Source: Leptonema illini DSM 21528 (GTDB taxonomy: Bacteria; Spirochaetota; Leptospiria; Leptospirales; Leptonemataceae). Taken from it: DNA of 64,000 nucleotides. The notes below the pieces were generated by a model. It was not told where the DNA came from and did no database searches. It saw nothing but the letters and a program-made list of their open reading frames with translations. Below are positions 42,139 to 49,904 of the stretch, piece after piece (the first letter of the stretch is position 1; every line of letters begins with the position of its first letter). The position numbers were made by a program, and so were the translations under genes. Location of the stretch: NCBI RefSeq assembly GCF_000243335.1, contig NZ_JH597773.1, positions 2,323,728 to 2,387,727 of the forward strand. The letters are read 5' to 3'.

Positions 42139-42255
42139 AATAGTCAGGGACAGTCGCCTGCGGATAAGGCCTCGTTTTCTCAAGATATCGCGTCGCCTGG
42201 AAGGCTCGTCAGAGACGAGAAGACGTGGCAAGCCGTTGAGTTTGACTGGAGTCTA

Positions 42256-42864
42256 ATGCGTGCAGTAGCTGCCGGGATTGATTGGCTCAGGATATTGATT
42301 AAGGCACAGGTTGTGCTTTGGAAAAAATCAGCAAGGCCGTTTTTCTCTTTAATCATCATGCCTGTGTTGATAGGTGCCTGTGTTGAGAAGGGCCATGTGG
42401 TAGCGAAAGAAAATCGTTCCTGTAGACTGGTTATTCTTCCACCTCAGGGTCAATCCGTCTTCTTTGTAGGTCCACACGCTGAAGATACGATTGAACTGAT
42501 CGATGAAATGAGAATGGAATTGGCGAAGCGTTGCAAATGTTCCTTAGAAGAAGTCGTATTCCGTTCCGACGAGACGTTTTTTCCTGATGGTGCGTCTTCT
42601 GAAAAAGGGGGGGTGACTATAAAGGTCTTTTATCGACCCAAAAGTACCTGCTCTGCTGTTTTTGGGTTACTCCTGGGGGCAACTGACACGGGTCTTTTAA
42701 CTCTTCATTTTTCGACTTACTCCCCGCCATCGTCGGTTTTGGGGTTACCACCTAATCAACGCTATGTTAATGCATTTACGTGGAAACGGAGGTATCTGCA
42801 TTCCAGTATATCGACCATCAAACCGATTGTAAGAGGGACCCCCTGGGCCTGTCCAGCCGAATAG
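42256..42864 (+). CDS. Putative lipoprotein, unknown function
   Basis: 202 residues from the ATG at 42256, preceded by TGGAG at five bases. A hydrophobic segment preceded by Lys/Arg ends in PVLIGAC (Cys42), a plausible lipobox although the n-region is unusually long (about 25 residues), so a shorter translation cannot be excluded. The mature part begins VEKGHVVAKENRSC and has a mixed alpha/beta pattern (RLVILPPQGQSVFFVGPHAEDTIELIDEMRMELAKRCKC). Base composition is lower in GC than in flanking genes, suggesting faster change or transfer. Not recognised. Confidence 0.6.
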   Translation: MRAVAAGIDWLRILIKAQVVLWKKSARPFFSLIIMPVLIGACVEKGHVVAKENRSCRLVILPPQGQSVFFVGPHAEDTIELIDEMRMELAKRCKCSLEEVVFRSDETFFPDGASSEKGGVTIKVFYRPKSTCSAVFGLLLGATDTGLLTLHFSTYSPPSSVLGLPPNQRYVNAFTWKRRYLHSSISTIKPIVRGTPWACPAE

Positions 42865-43080
42865 ACGATCTGCGGCCTGTCCTGTCCCGTATCATCTGCA
42901 ATGTTGCGTACTGAAATAGACAGGAATCCCTCGGGAAATGATATTCTGGACGCGAAACCAGAGAGGAATCAGGGAAGATCCGGCAACATCAGAAGTCTGT
43001 ATCGTTCGAGAAAGGCTTTTGGAATACGTTCTGAATCAGCGAATCTCACGGTCCGTCGCGCCAGCTCGTCCATGTACCCA

Positions 43081-43986
43081 TTACAGCCGAACATGCAAGC
43101 CGAGCGAGTAGGAGCTGATCCGCTCCCGCAGCATGCCCGTGGCGAACGCATATTGGTCATACAGATAAACCGCCGGAGGGTTATTCGCAGAGAGATACAG
43201 ACTCACGAACGGATCATTCCAGAGATGCCGGTAATCCTGCGTGACTCCGTAGCCAAGGGAGAGGCTGACGTGTTCGTTCAGAGCATAGTGGAACGCTGCA
43301 TTCCATTCATAGCCCGACGCCTGTCCTGTTCGCTCATCGGATAGTCGAACCCACGCATACTGCCAGTCCGACGAGATATGGGCAAGCGGTGCCGGCCTGA
43401 ACCGGCCTTCGCCGATGTAGCCCGCACCATCCAGTTGCAGAGAGAACGAGGCCGGCAATGGAATCTCAAGGCGCAACGCTCCCTGAAGCATAAGGGCGTT
43501 CATGTCTTCATGCACGACGCTCGATGCGGATCGAAACGATACCTGTCGCCTTTGATGACGCAGGCCGATGCCCGGTGAAAGACGCATCCCGAAAACGTTA
43601 TACGAACGAAGCAGTTGAAGCGTTTCCTGTGAGCGGTCGATGGTATTAATGCCCGTCGTCCATTCAAAGACGCCGGCCGGAAAGATGCCGACGGTTTTAT
43701 AATGCCCGTCGGTGATCTGAAATTTCGATGCGGTGAACTCCAGACGCAGGCGATTGGAGAACTCATACCAGAAAAGAAAGGGATAATGGGTTTCCGTCGT
43801 GCCGCTCAGCTTCTCCTTATTATAGAACGGAAAAGAAATGTCATACTCATAGGGCCGCATGACCGAGGTCTGACGGAAAACAGAGAGCCCGTACGACGGC
43901 TTCGTTCCATTCTCGGACTGTGCTAAAAGCCCGCCAGTTGAGGACAGAAAAGCCAGTACAAGAGTAAAATAACGAAATCCGTTCAT
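43081..43986 (-). CDS. Outer-membrane beta-barrel protein, unknown function
   Basis: 301 residues from ATG 43986 (signal peptide MNGFRYFTLVLAFLSSTGGLLAQS); an upstream in-frame ATG exists at 44010. The mature part alternates hydrophobic and polar residues with aromatic girdles (RLRLEFTASKFQITDG, LRLEIPLPASFSLQLDGAGYIG, EHVSLSLGYGVTQDYRHLW) and ends RISSYSLGLHVRL, a typical beta-signal. About 10-12 strands are plausible. It is divergent from the Lon-like gene. Function not recognised. Confidence 0.72.
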   Translation of the reverse strand: MNGFRYFTLVLAFLSSTGGLLAQSENGTKPSYGLSVFRQTSVMRPYEYDISFPFYNKEKLSGTTETHYPFLFWYEFSNRLRLEFTASKFQITDGHYKTVGIFPAGVFEWTTGINTIDRSQETLQLLRSYNVFGMRLSPGIGLRHQRRQVSFRSASSVVHEDMNALMLQGALRLEIPLPASFSLQLDGAGYIGEGRFRPAPLAHISSDWQYAWVRLSDERTGQASGYEWNAAFHYALNEHVSLSLGYGVTQDYRHLWNDPFVSLYLSANNPPAVYLYDQYAFATGMLRERISSYSLGLHVRL

Positions 43987-44087
43987 GCGTCCATTCTCCT
44001 GCATTCCCATCAGGAAGTCGAGTCGAATGTGACCGAGCTCCCGACAAAAACGATTGCGAATTCCGTCGATTCGCGTAGCATGAGCCC

Positions 44088-46514
44088 GTGAATTCGCTTC
44101 CCGTTGAAAAGCTCATCCGGCGCTGTATGCCAGATTCCCTTCCCTTTGAAACGACGGCCGATCTTGCCGACCTGCCCGGCGGACTCGGTCAGGAGCGCGC
44201 CGAAGAGGCGGCCGATTTTGCGCTGTCGATGCGATCACCGGGGTATAACGTATTCGTGCTCGGCCCGACGGGCAGCGGACGGCGCAAGCTGATCTTTCAA
44301 CTTCTCGAGCGAAGAGCGCCCGACGAGAAAACGCCCGACGACTGGTGCTACGTGCATAACTTTGCAAAACCGCACCGTCCTCTTGCTCTGCGCCTTCCGG
44401 CAGGAATGGGCGTGCGGCTACGCGAAGACATGAGCCATCTGCTTGAAGATCTGAAAACGGGCATACCGGCCGCCTTTGAAAGCGACGAGTTTCGCATGCG
44501 ACTCTCACAGATTGAAGATCAGTTCAACGAGAAGCAGAATAAAACACTGGAAGAGATCGGTAAAGATGCGGCCTCACAGAAGATAGCCCTTCTACGGACG
44601 CCGGGCGGATTCTCGCTTGCTCCGCTGAATCCCGACAAACTCGACGACGTTCTCTCACCCGAGCAGTACATGAGCCTGCCCGAAGATCATCGCCGCCATC
44701 TTGAAGCCGAAGTGGAACGCCTGCAGCAGAGGCTTCAGGAGGCCATCCGGCAGTTTCACGTCTGGCGACGCGAAAGGGCCGATCGGCTGCGTGCGTTAAG
44801 CGAAGAGGCCGTCCAATTCGCCGTCGGTCATAGCATGAGCGATCTGCGCACGTCCTGGGCGCAGTACCCTGACGTGCTCACATATCTTGAAGCGGTGAAG
44901 AAAGACGCCGTCGAGCACATGCAGGATTTCAGACCGCCCGAGGCAGGCGTTCCGCAAGAAACCGATTTCACACGCTACAGCGTTAACCTTGTCGTCGATC
45001 ATGCCTCCAACGGAGGGGCTCCCGTTATTTATGAAGAGTCGCCGACGCATCCGAATCTGATCGGGCGAGTCGAACATATCGCCCAGCTTGGCGCCCTGAT
45101 CACGAACTTTACGCTGATCAAAGCAGGCGCTCTACATCGAGCGGCCGGCGGCTATCTGATCCTCGACGCTCAGAAGCTGCTGATGCAGCCCTTTGCCTAT
45201 GAGGCTTTAAAACGCACGCTCTCTACGGGCGAGATACGTATCGAATCTCCGGGTCAGATCTATGGCATGGTCAGCACGGTGTCGCTTGAGCCCGAGCCCA
45301 TTCCCTTCGCCGGCCGCGTGATCCTCGTCGGCGATCGTTCGCTTTATTATCTGCTCTCGGCCTATGATCCGGAATTCCGGGAGCTTTTCAAGATCGCCGC
45401 CGACCTTGAAGACGAGATTCCGCGCACCGACGATAACCATCTGCTGATGTGCCGCTTTATCGCCTCGCTCTGCCGGCGTGAGAATCTTCTGCCCTTTGAT
45501 CGCAGCGGAGCGGCCCGTATTATAGAGGCTTCGGGACGCATGGCCGACGATCAGCAAAAGCTTTATACACACGCCGAATCGCTCTGCGATCTGATTCGCG
45601 AAGCCGATCATTTCGCACGCAAGAACGGACATGCACACGTCCTGGCCGATGATGTCGATCTTGCGCGCAATGCCCGCGAAAGGCGTCTCGGTCGCATTCG
45701 CGAAATGCTCATTGAGCAGATTCTGCGCGGAACAATGCGTATCGATTCCGATGGAGCGGTCATCGGTCAGGTGAACGGCCTTTCCGTTCTTTCGACGGGC
45801 GACACCTCGTTCGGCACGCCTACGCGCATTACGGCGACGGTGCGTCCGGGTGAAGGCGAGGTGCTTGATATACAACGCGAGGTCAAGCTCGGCGGAGCGC
45901 TGCACTCTAAAGGGGTATTAATACTCAGCTCTTTTCTCGGCAGACGCTACGGGCTTCAGGGCTCGCTCTCCCTTTCGGCCAGCCTGGTCTTCGAACAGAC
46001 CTACGGCATGGTCGACGGAGACAGCGCCTCAACGGCCGAGCTCTGCGCCATCCTTTCGGCGACGGCCGGTATTCCCATTCTACAGCGTTATGCAATCACC
46101 GGCTCGGTCGATCAGTTCGGGAACGTTCAGGCGATCGGCGGCGTGAACGAAAAGATCGAGGGATTCTTCACCATCTGCTCCAAACGAGGGTTAACCGGAA
46201 GCCAGGGAGTCGTCATCCCCGAGACGAACGTGCCTCATCTCATGCTGCGGGACGAAGTCGTCGAGGCGGTGAAAGACGGACGTTTTCATATTTACGCCGT
46301 AAGAACGGTCGACGAGGCGCTTGAGATCCTGACGGGAGAGTCGGCCGGCGTGGCCGATGAACAGGGGGCCTTTCCCGAAAGCTCGATCAACGGCCGGGTC
46401 TTTCAAAGACTGAAAGAGTTCGCAGATCTGCGAAAGCGCCTGCGTGAAGAGCAGAAACCCGGCGTTTCTCCGTCCGAAGAGTCGACCACGCCCTCCGAGG
46501 CGGGAGAGGCATGA
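44088..46514 (+). CDS. Lon-like ATP-dependent protease (YcbZ/LonB-type)
   Basis: 808 residues. The N-terminal AAA+ part starts with a degenerate Walker A, VLGPTGSGRRKLIFQLL (Arg for Lys), and a long coiled coil (about 130-245: KQNKTLEEIG ... RLQQRLQEAIRQFHVWRRERADRLR). The second ATPase block has NLIGRVEHIAQLGALITNFTLIKAGALHRAAGGYLILDAQKLL. The C-terminal Lon protease domain has MVDGDSASTAELCAILSA (catalytic Ser) and IGGVNEKIEGFFTIC (catalytic Lys). It overlaps the following Usp-like gene by four bases. It degrades unknown substrates in the cytoplasm; it is not the main Lon. Confidence 0.9.
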   Translation: MNSLPVEKLIRRCMPDSLPFETTADLADLPGGLGQERAEEAADFALSMRSPGYNVFVLGPTGSGRRKLIFQLLERRAPDEKTPDDWCYVHNFAKPHRPLALRLPAGMGVRLREDMSHLLEDLKTGIPAAFESDEFRMRLSQIEDQFNEKQNKTLEEIGKDAASQKIALLRTPGGFSLAPLNPDKLDDVLSPEQYMSLPEDHRRHLEAEVERLQQRLQEAIRQFHVWRRERADRLRALSEEAVQFAVGHSMSDLRTSWAQYPDVLTYLEAVKKDAVEHMQDFRPPEAGVPQETDFTRYSVNLVVDHASNGGAPVIYEESPTHPNLIGRVEHIAQLGALITNFTLIKAGALHRAAGGYLILDAQKLLMQPFAYEALKRTLSTGEIRIESPGQIYGMVSTVSLEPEPIPFAGRVILVGDRSLYYLLSAYDPEFRELFKIAADLEDEIPRTDDNHLLMCRFIASLCRRENLLPFDRSGAARIIEASGRMADDQQKLYTHAESLCDLIREADHFARKNGHAHVLADDVDLARNARERRLGRIREMLIEQILRGTMRIDSDGAVIGQVNGLSVLSTGDTSFGTPTRITATVRPGEGEVLDIQREVKLGGALHSKGVLILSSFLGRRYGLQGSLSLSASLVFEQTYGMVDGDSASTAELCAILSATAGIPILQRYAITGSVDQFGNVQAIGGVNEKIEGFFTICSKRGLTGSQGVVIPETNVPHLMLRDEVVEAVKDGRFHIYAVRTVDEALEILTGESAGVADEQGAFPESSINGRVFQRLKEFADLRKRLREEQKPGVSPSEESTTPSEAGEA

Positions 46515-47242
46515 GACGCCGTATCGTTCTTTCGATCGATAGCTCGTCGCGCGGACGAAAAGCCGTGCACTGGGCCGTGCGCGCCGCCTCTACTCTACAA
46601 CTTGACCTCACCGGGCTATTTCTTGAAGACGAACGTATACTGCGTATGGCATCGCTTCCGCTCACGAAGGAGCTCGGTCTCCTGGCGGGCGATGTGCGAG
46701 CCTTTGAAACCACCGATGTCGAACGCCATCTGCGCCGTGAGGCGAGAGAACTGGAAATTCTTCTCAAGCGGTTAACGCAGCAGTACCGACTCTCGTTCAG
46801 CTTTGAAACGGTTCGCGGAGATCCCTTTCAGGCCATGCACAGCCGCCGCCAGGGTGATGATATGCTGCTTCTGGGATTCTTCGACACGCGAGTGCATTCT
46901 ATCGACTGGGCCCGGCAAAAATCTTCGGGCCCCATCGCAGTCTTTATCGACGACGAAACGCATTCAAAACAAACGCTGGCCGTCGCCGAAAGACTGGCAA
47001 AACAGGAACGGCGACCGCTGCTGATTCTGCATCCGACCGCTTTATCGGCCGACGCGCTGACGAAACTGGTCGGCACGCTACAGGTGCCGATCCAAACGCA
47101 GTCCGTTTCGGGAATCGAGCAGCTTGTGCAAAGGGCCCGCCTCTTTCATGCCGACCTGCTTGTTTTGCCCGACGGCGGCCGGCTCGGTGATCCGACCTAT
47201 TTGCAATTGCTTGCCGGCGAGATCCCGGTGCTGCTTGTTTAA
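46511..47242 (+). CDS. Universal stress protein-like protein
   Basis: 243 residues with two Usp-like halves: the first starts RIVLSIDSSSRGRKAVHWAVRAASTLQLDLTGLFLED and ends near MLLLGFFD, the second runs through PIAVFIDDETHSKQTLAVAERLAKQERRPLLILHP to the LLVLPDGGRLGDPTYLQLLAGEIPVLLV strand. The usual ATP-binding G-x2-G-x9-G-(S/T) is not clear, so nucleotide binding is doubtful. ATGA overlap with the Lon-like gene indicates coupled translation, suggesting an adaptor or regulator of that protease (inference). Confidence 0.68.
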   Translation: MRRRIVLSIDSSSRGRKAVHWAVRAASTLQLDLTGLFLEDERILRMASLPLTKELGLLAGDVRAFETTDVERHLRREARELEILLKRLTQQYRLSFSFETVRGDPFQAMHSRRQGDDMLLLGFFDTRVHSIDWARQKSSGPIAVFIDDETHSKQTLAVAERLAKQERRPLLILHPTALSADALTKLVGTLQVPIQTQSVSGIEQLVQRARLFHADLLVLPDGGRLGDPTYLQLLAGEIPVLLV

Positions 47243-47251
47243 CCGTATCGA

Positions 47252-47794
47252 TTACAGAACTTCAAGCGTCAGGTTATTATTCGTAAAGACGCAGATGTCG
47301 GCGGCGATTTTCATCGAGCACTCGACGACGGTCTTTGCGTCCATATCAGTGTTGTGAACGAGAGCACGGGCGGCGGCAAGCGCATAGTTTCCGCCCGAGC
47401 CGATGGCGAGGATGCCGTCATCGGGAGCGATCACATCGCCCGTTCCCGAGATCAAAAAGGACTCTTCGGAATCGGCGACGATAAGCAGCGCCTCAAGCCG
47501 ACGCAGCATGCGATCGGTGCGCCATTCGCGGGCAAGCTCGACGGCGGCCCGACTGAGCTGCGAACGATACTGATCGACCTTCTTCTCGAAAAGCTCGAAA
47601 AGCGTAAAGGCGTCGGCAGCGCTACCGGCGAATCCGGCGATGATGTTCTTCCCTTCAAGGCGACGCACCTTTCGCGCACCGGCCTTCATGATGGTGTTGC
47701 CGAGGCTTACCTGGCCGTCGCCGCCCATGGCCGTCTGGCCGTTTTTACGCACACAGAGGATGGTCGTTGCATGAAAAACAGGAAGCTCGCTCAT
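47252..47794 (-). CDS. hslV: ATP-dependent protease proteolytic subunit HslV
   Basis: 180-residue proteasome-like peptidase. The start MSELPVFHA is followed by [10 protein letters not shown], in which Thr10 should be the N-terminal nucleophile after removal of a nine-residue propeptide. [43 protein letters not shown] and [16 protein letters not shown] are typical HslV blocks. The frame is open 60 codons further upstream across the divergent DinB gene, but only the ATG at 47794 makes sense. HslU is not next to it, unlike in most bacteria. Confidence 0.93.
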   Translation of the reverse strand: MSELPVFHATTILCVRKNGQTAMGGDGQVSLGNTIMKAGARKVRRLEGKNIIAGFAGSAADAFTLFELFEKKVDQYRSQLSRAAVELAREWRTDRMLRRLEALLIVADSEESFLISGTGDVIAPDDGILAIGSGGNYALAAARALVHNTDMDAKTVVECSMKIAADICVFTNNNLTLEVL

Positions 47795-47924
47795 GCGGAC
47801 AGATTGCTTTCTCGGCGATGCCCGCAAAGCAAAATTGTGTAAAAAGGCTTGCCGGAATGGACGGCCCGGCATAAAGTAGAACGATCGGTCTACCACATCA
47901 ACAAAAAAAAGAAGGAGAGTGTAT

Positions 47925-48488
47925 ATGTCGTTAGAAGAACAATTCCCGTCTGAGATCCCCCTGCCCGACGCCATTCAGAATCCCGAAGAGCTGTTAGCGG
48001 CCTGGAAGAATGTTCGCTCCACGATAGAACAGATATTAAAAAGCATCGAAGACAGGGGCTTCGTCGAAGCCTCGCCGCAAGGAGGCTGGAATGCCGGCCA
48101 GAATGCCGAGCATCTGTATAAAACGCAGTATGGCTATGCGCGTATGATTCCGGCGACACTGAAAGGTCGTATCGGTATGGATGCATCGGAGCTAAAAAAG
48201 CTCTCGTATAAATCGCTCTTTCGTCGCGCATCGGAACCTGGCAAAGCAAAGAATCCGGAAAGCGTTTCGCCGACAGAAACATGGAGCAAGGAACGTTCGC
48301 TTAAAGAGCTTCCGAAAGCCATGCAGATACTGGAAGAGAATTTTCGCGGCCGAACGGTTGAAGAGCTTCGCAGCCGGGGATTCCCGCATCCGCTTTTCGG
48401 GCCCGTATCGCTTCTTGACTGGACCTACATCCTGACGGCGCACGAAATCGCCCACGGGCGTTCCCTGGCGCGCAAATACGGCCTTTAG
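47925..48488 (+). CDS. DinB-like domain protein
   Basis: 187 residues from the ATG at 47925 (GAAGGAG site upstream). The DinB/YfiT four-helix layout is indicated by [22 protein letters not shown] and the C-terminal [20 protein letters not shown], with His residues at the metal-binding positions (W-x2-x-x-H and H-x3-H). Such proteins can be thiol S-transferases or of unknown role. It is divergent from hslV with about 130 bp between the starts and otherwise alone. Confidence 0.75.
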   Translation: MSLEEQFPSEIPLPDAIQNPEELLAAWKNVRSTIEQILKSIEDRGFVEASPQGGWNAGQNAEHLYKTQYGYARMIPATLKGRIGMDASELKKLSYKSLFRRASEPGKAKNPESVSPTETWSKERSLKELPKAMQILEENFRGRTVEELRSRGFPHPLFGPVSLLDWTYILTAHEIAHGRSLARKYGL

Positions 48489-48533
48489 AGCTTGAGCCGG
48501 TGGAAAATCACCGGCCCATCGGCGCGTACGGCG

Positions 48534-49253
48534 TCAGAGGTTGATCTGCCACTCGTTCCGCTTGTTACGACGATCGTAGTAGGCGGCGATGAGCATATCC
48601 ATCGAATACAGGGCGGTGCGCAGGTTCTGGAATACAAGGCGGAGCGCCTTCAGCTGCACTTCCGGGCTGGTATTTTCGAGGCTTTCGAGCATACGCAGGT
48701 TATGCGTTCTTGTTTCGAGCTGCAGCGTTTGAATGCTCGGATAATAGAGGCGCATGATCTTGCGCGTCCATAGCTCATATTTATTCACGCCGCGGATCAT
48801 CGAATCGAGAACAATACAATCTATTTCGCCCGTTTCGGCATAGTGCAGAGAAAGAACCTTCTTTGAGTTTACAAGCAGGCCGTCTCGCCAGGCGCCGGGA
48901 TTGTCTTCGAGTACGATTTCCTGATACCGTTTGAGTTCGGGATACAGCTTGATCAGTTCTTTGTGTTTGGAGACGACGTCGAGGATGGCCGTATTGACGT
49001 TCTGAATCTCAAGCTTCAGAAGCCGCTCCACCTCACGACGGTATTCGCCTTCTTGAGGGTTATTCCCCCAGGAGATGGCGGGCAGGATCAGCTCGTCGGC
49101 GCCGGCCTTACGAAACTCCTGATGATTCTTGCACTCCCGGGCCGAATCTTCGGGCTTTTTCAGGGGCCGCTCTTCGGTCTGGGCCACAACGCCGGTGACC
49201 GACAAAAGCAGGATAAGTGCTGAGACTGTACGAATACCTGGACGCATGACCAT
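48534..49253 (-). CDS. Secreted helical protein, unknown function
   Basis: 239 residues (or 237 from the second ATG). Signal peptide VSALILLLSVTGVVAQT. The mature part is predicted almost wholly helical and charged (EYRREVERLLKLEIQNVNTAILDVVSKHKELIKLYPELKRYQEIV and VQLKALRLVFQNLRTALYSMDMLIAAYYDRRNKRNEW). No domain recognised. Size, export and helical character fit the Leptospirales flagellar-sheath proteins of the FcpA/FcpB kind, but I cannot compare sequences, so that is only a guess. Confidence 0.68.
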   Translation of the reverse strand: MVMRPGIRTVSALILLLSVTGVVAQTEERPLKKPEDSARECKNHQEFRKAGADELILPAISWGNNPQEGEYRREVERLLKLEIQNVNTAILDVVSKHKELIKLYPELKRYQEIVLEDNPGAWRDGLLVNSKKVLSLHYAETGEIDCIVLDSMIRGVNKYELWTRKIMRLYYPSIQTLQLETRTHNLRMLESLENTSPEVQLKALRLVFQNLRTALYSMDMLIAAYYDRRNKRNEWQINL

Positions 49254-49381
49254 TTACCTCAATTCAGCTTCGGACGAATGAAGTCCTGAATTCAAAGGTA
49301 GAGATTCTTTTTTTCAGGTAAAGGAAAAAAGATGCAAGTTTTTCCCCGAAACTTCCGAAATTCGGGGATTTTCGGGTCTGA

Positions 49382-49759
49382 TTACAGCTCGTATGGACGC
49401 GGCTTGCAGGTATTCAACACGAAACGGTAGTAATTCATGGCATCGGTGTCAGACAGCTCCGCCGCCGGACACGGAACGAGCAGAAGGGCGACAAAGCAGG
49501 TATCCAGGCTCTCTTTATAGTAGAAAGGACGTGTCAGGATGCGATCGTAGCCTGCATCGAGCAAAAAGAGGGCCGGTTTATAAAGCGTGGTACAGTTGTT
49601 CGCATTGATCGTAATGGCGGTATTCAGGTATCCCCGCGCCTCCTCAGCTGAGAGCACCTCATCTCTCGCAAAAAGGGAGGCTGTATCGCTGCTCATCCAC
49701 AAACAGGAAGAAAGCATCGGAAGAAGCACAAGCGGCAGAAAACGTCGCAGATCGAACAT
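49382..49759 (-). CDS. Small Cys-patterned lipoprotein, paralogue of the protein at 41583
   Basis: 125 residues from ATG 49759: signal peptide FLPLVLLPMLSSC (Cys17). The longer open frame upstream (to 49885) is Arg-rich and lies in the alaS leader, so it is not used. The mature part has FYYKESLDTCFVALLLVPCPAAELSD, the Y-x-K-x(4)-C-x(4)-LL-x(2)-PC-x(3)-EL motif shared with the lipoprotein at 41583. A hairpin (CCCCGAA/TTCGGGG, 49345-49368) lies just after the stop. Confidence 0.75.
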   Translation of the reverse strand: MFDLRRFLPLVLLPMLSSCLWMSSDTASLFARDEVLSAEEARGYLNTAITINANNCTTLYKPALFLLDAGYDRILTRPFYYKESLDTCFVALLLVPCPAAELSDTDAMNYYRFVLNTCKPRPYEL

Positions 49760-49841
49760 GCCTGAGCAGATTTTCGATCCTTTGCCGTCCTGTCTACAAG
49801 AACGTACGTCTGTATGATAAAGGGTCGCTCGACGGAATCGC

Positions 49842-49904
49842 CTGCGGCAGGGCGGGCGTTTTTTTATTTTCCTGTAAGGGACCATTTCTATACAGGCATC
49901 GTCT
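49842..49904 (+). promoter_or_regulatory. alaS leader with terminator-like hairpin and ribosome-site hairpin
   Basis: A CCTG-CGG-CAGG stem followed by GGGCGTTTTTTTATTTT (49851-49870) looks like an intrinsic terminator inside the leader of alaS. It is followed by CCTGTA (49871-49876) pairing with TACAGG (49891-49896), whose right arm overlaps the AGG ribosome site eight bases before the alaS ATG. No upstream plus-strand gene needs that terminator, so leader control of alaS is plausible. Confidence 0.45.

Noticed and set aside
49814-49900. Alanine leader peptide for alaS
   Set aside because: A short ORF from 49814 has three Ala codons, but it runs through the hairpins into alaS without a suitably placed stop, so attenuation by translation is not supported.
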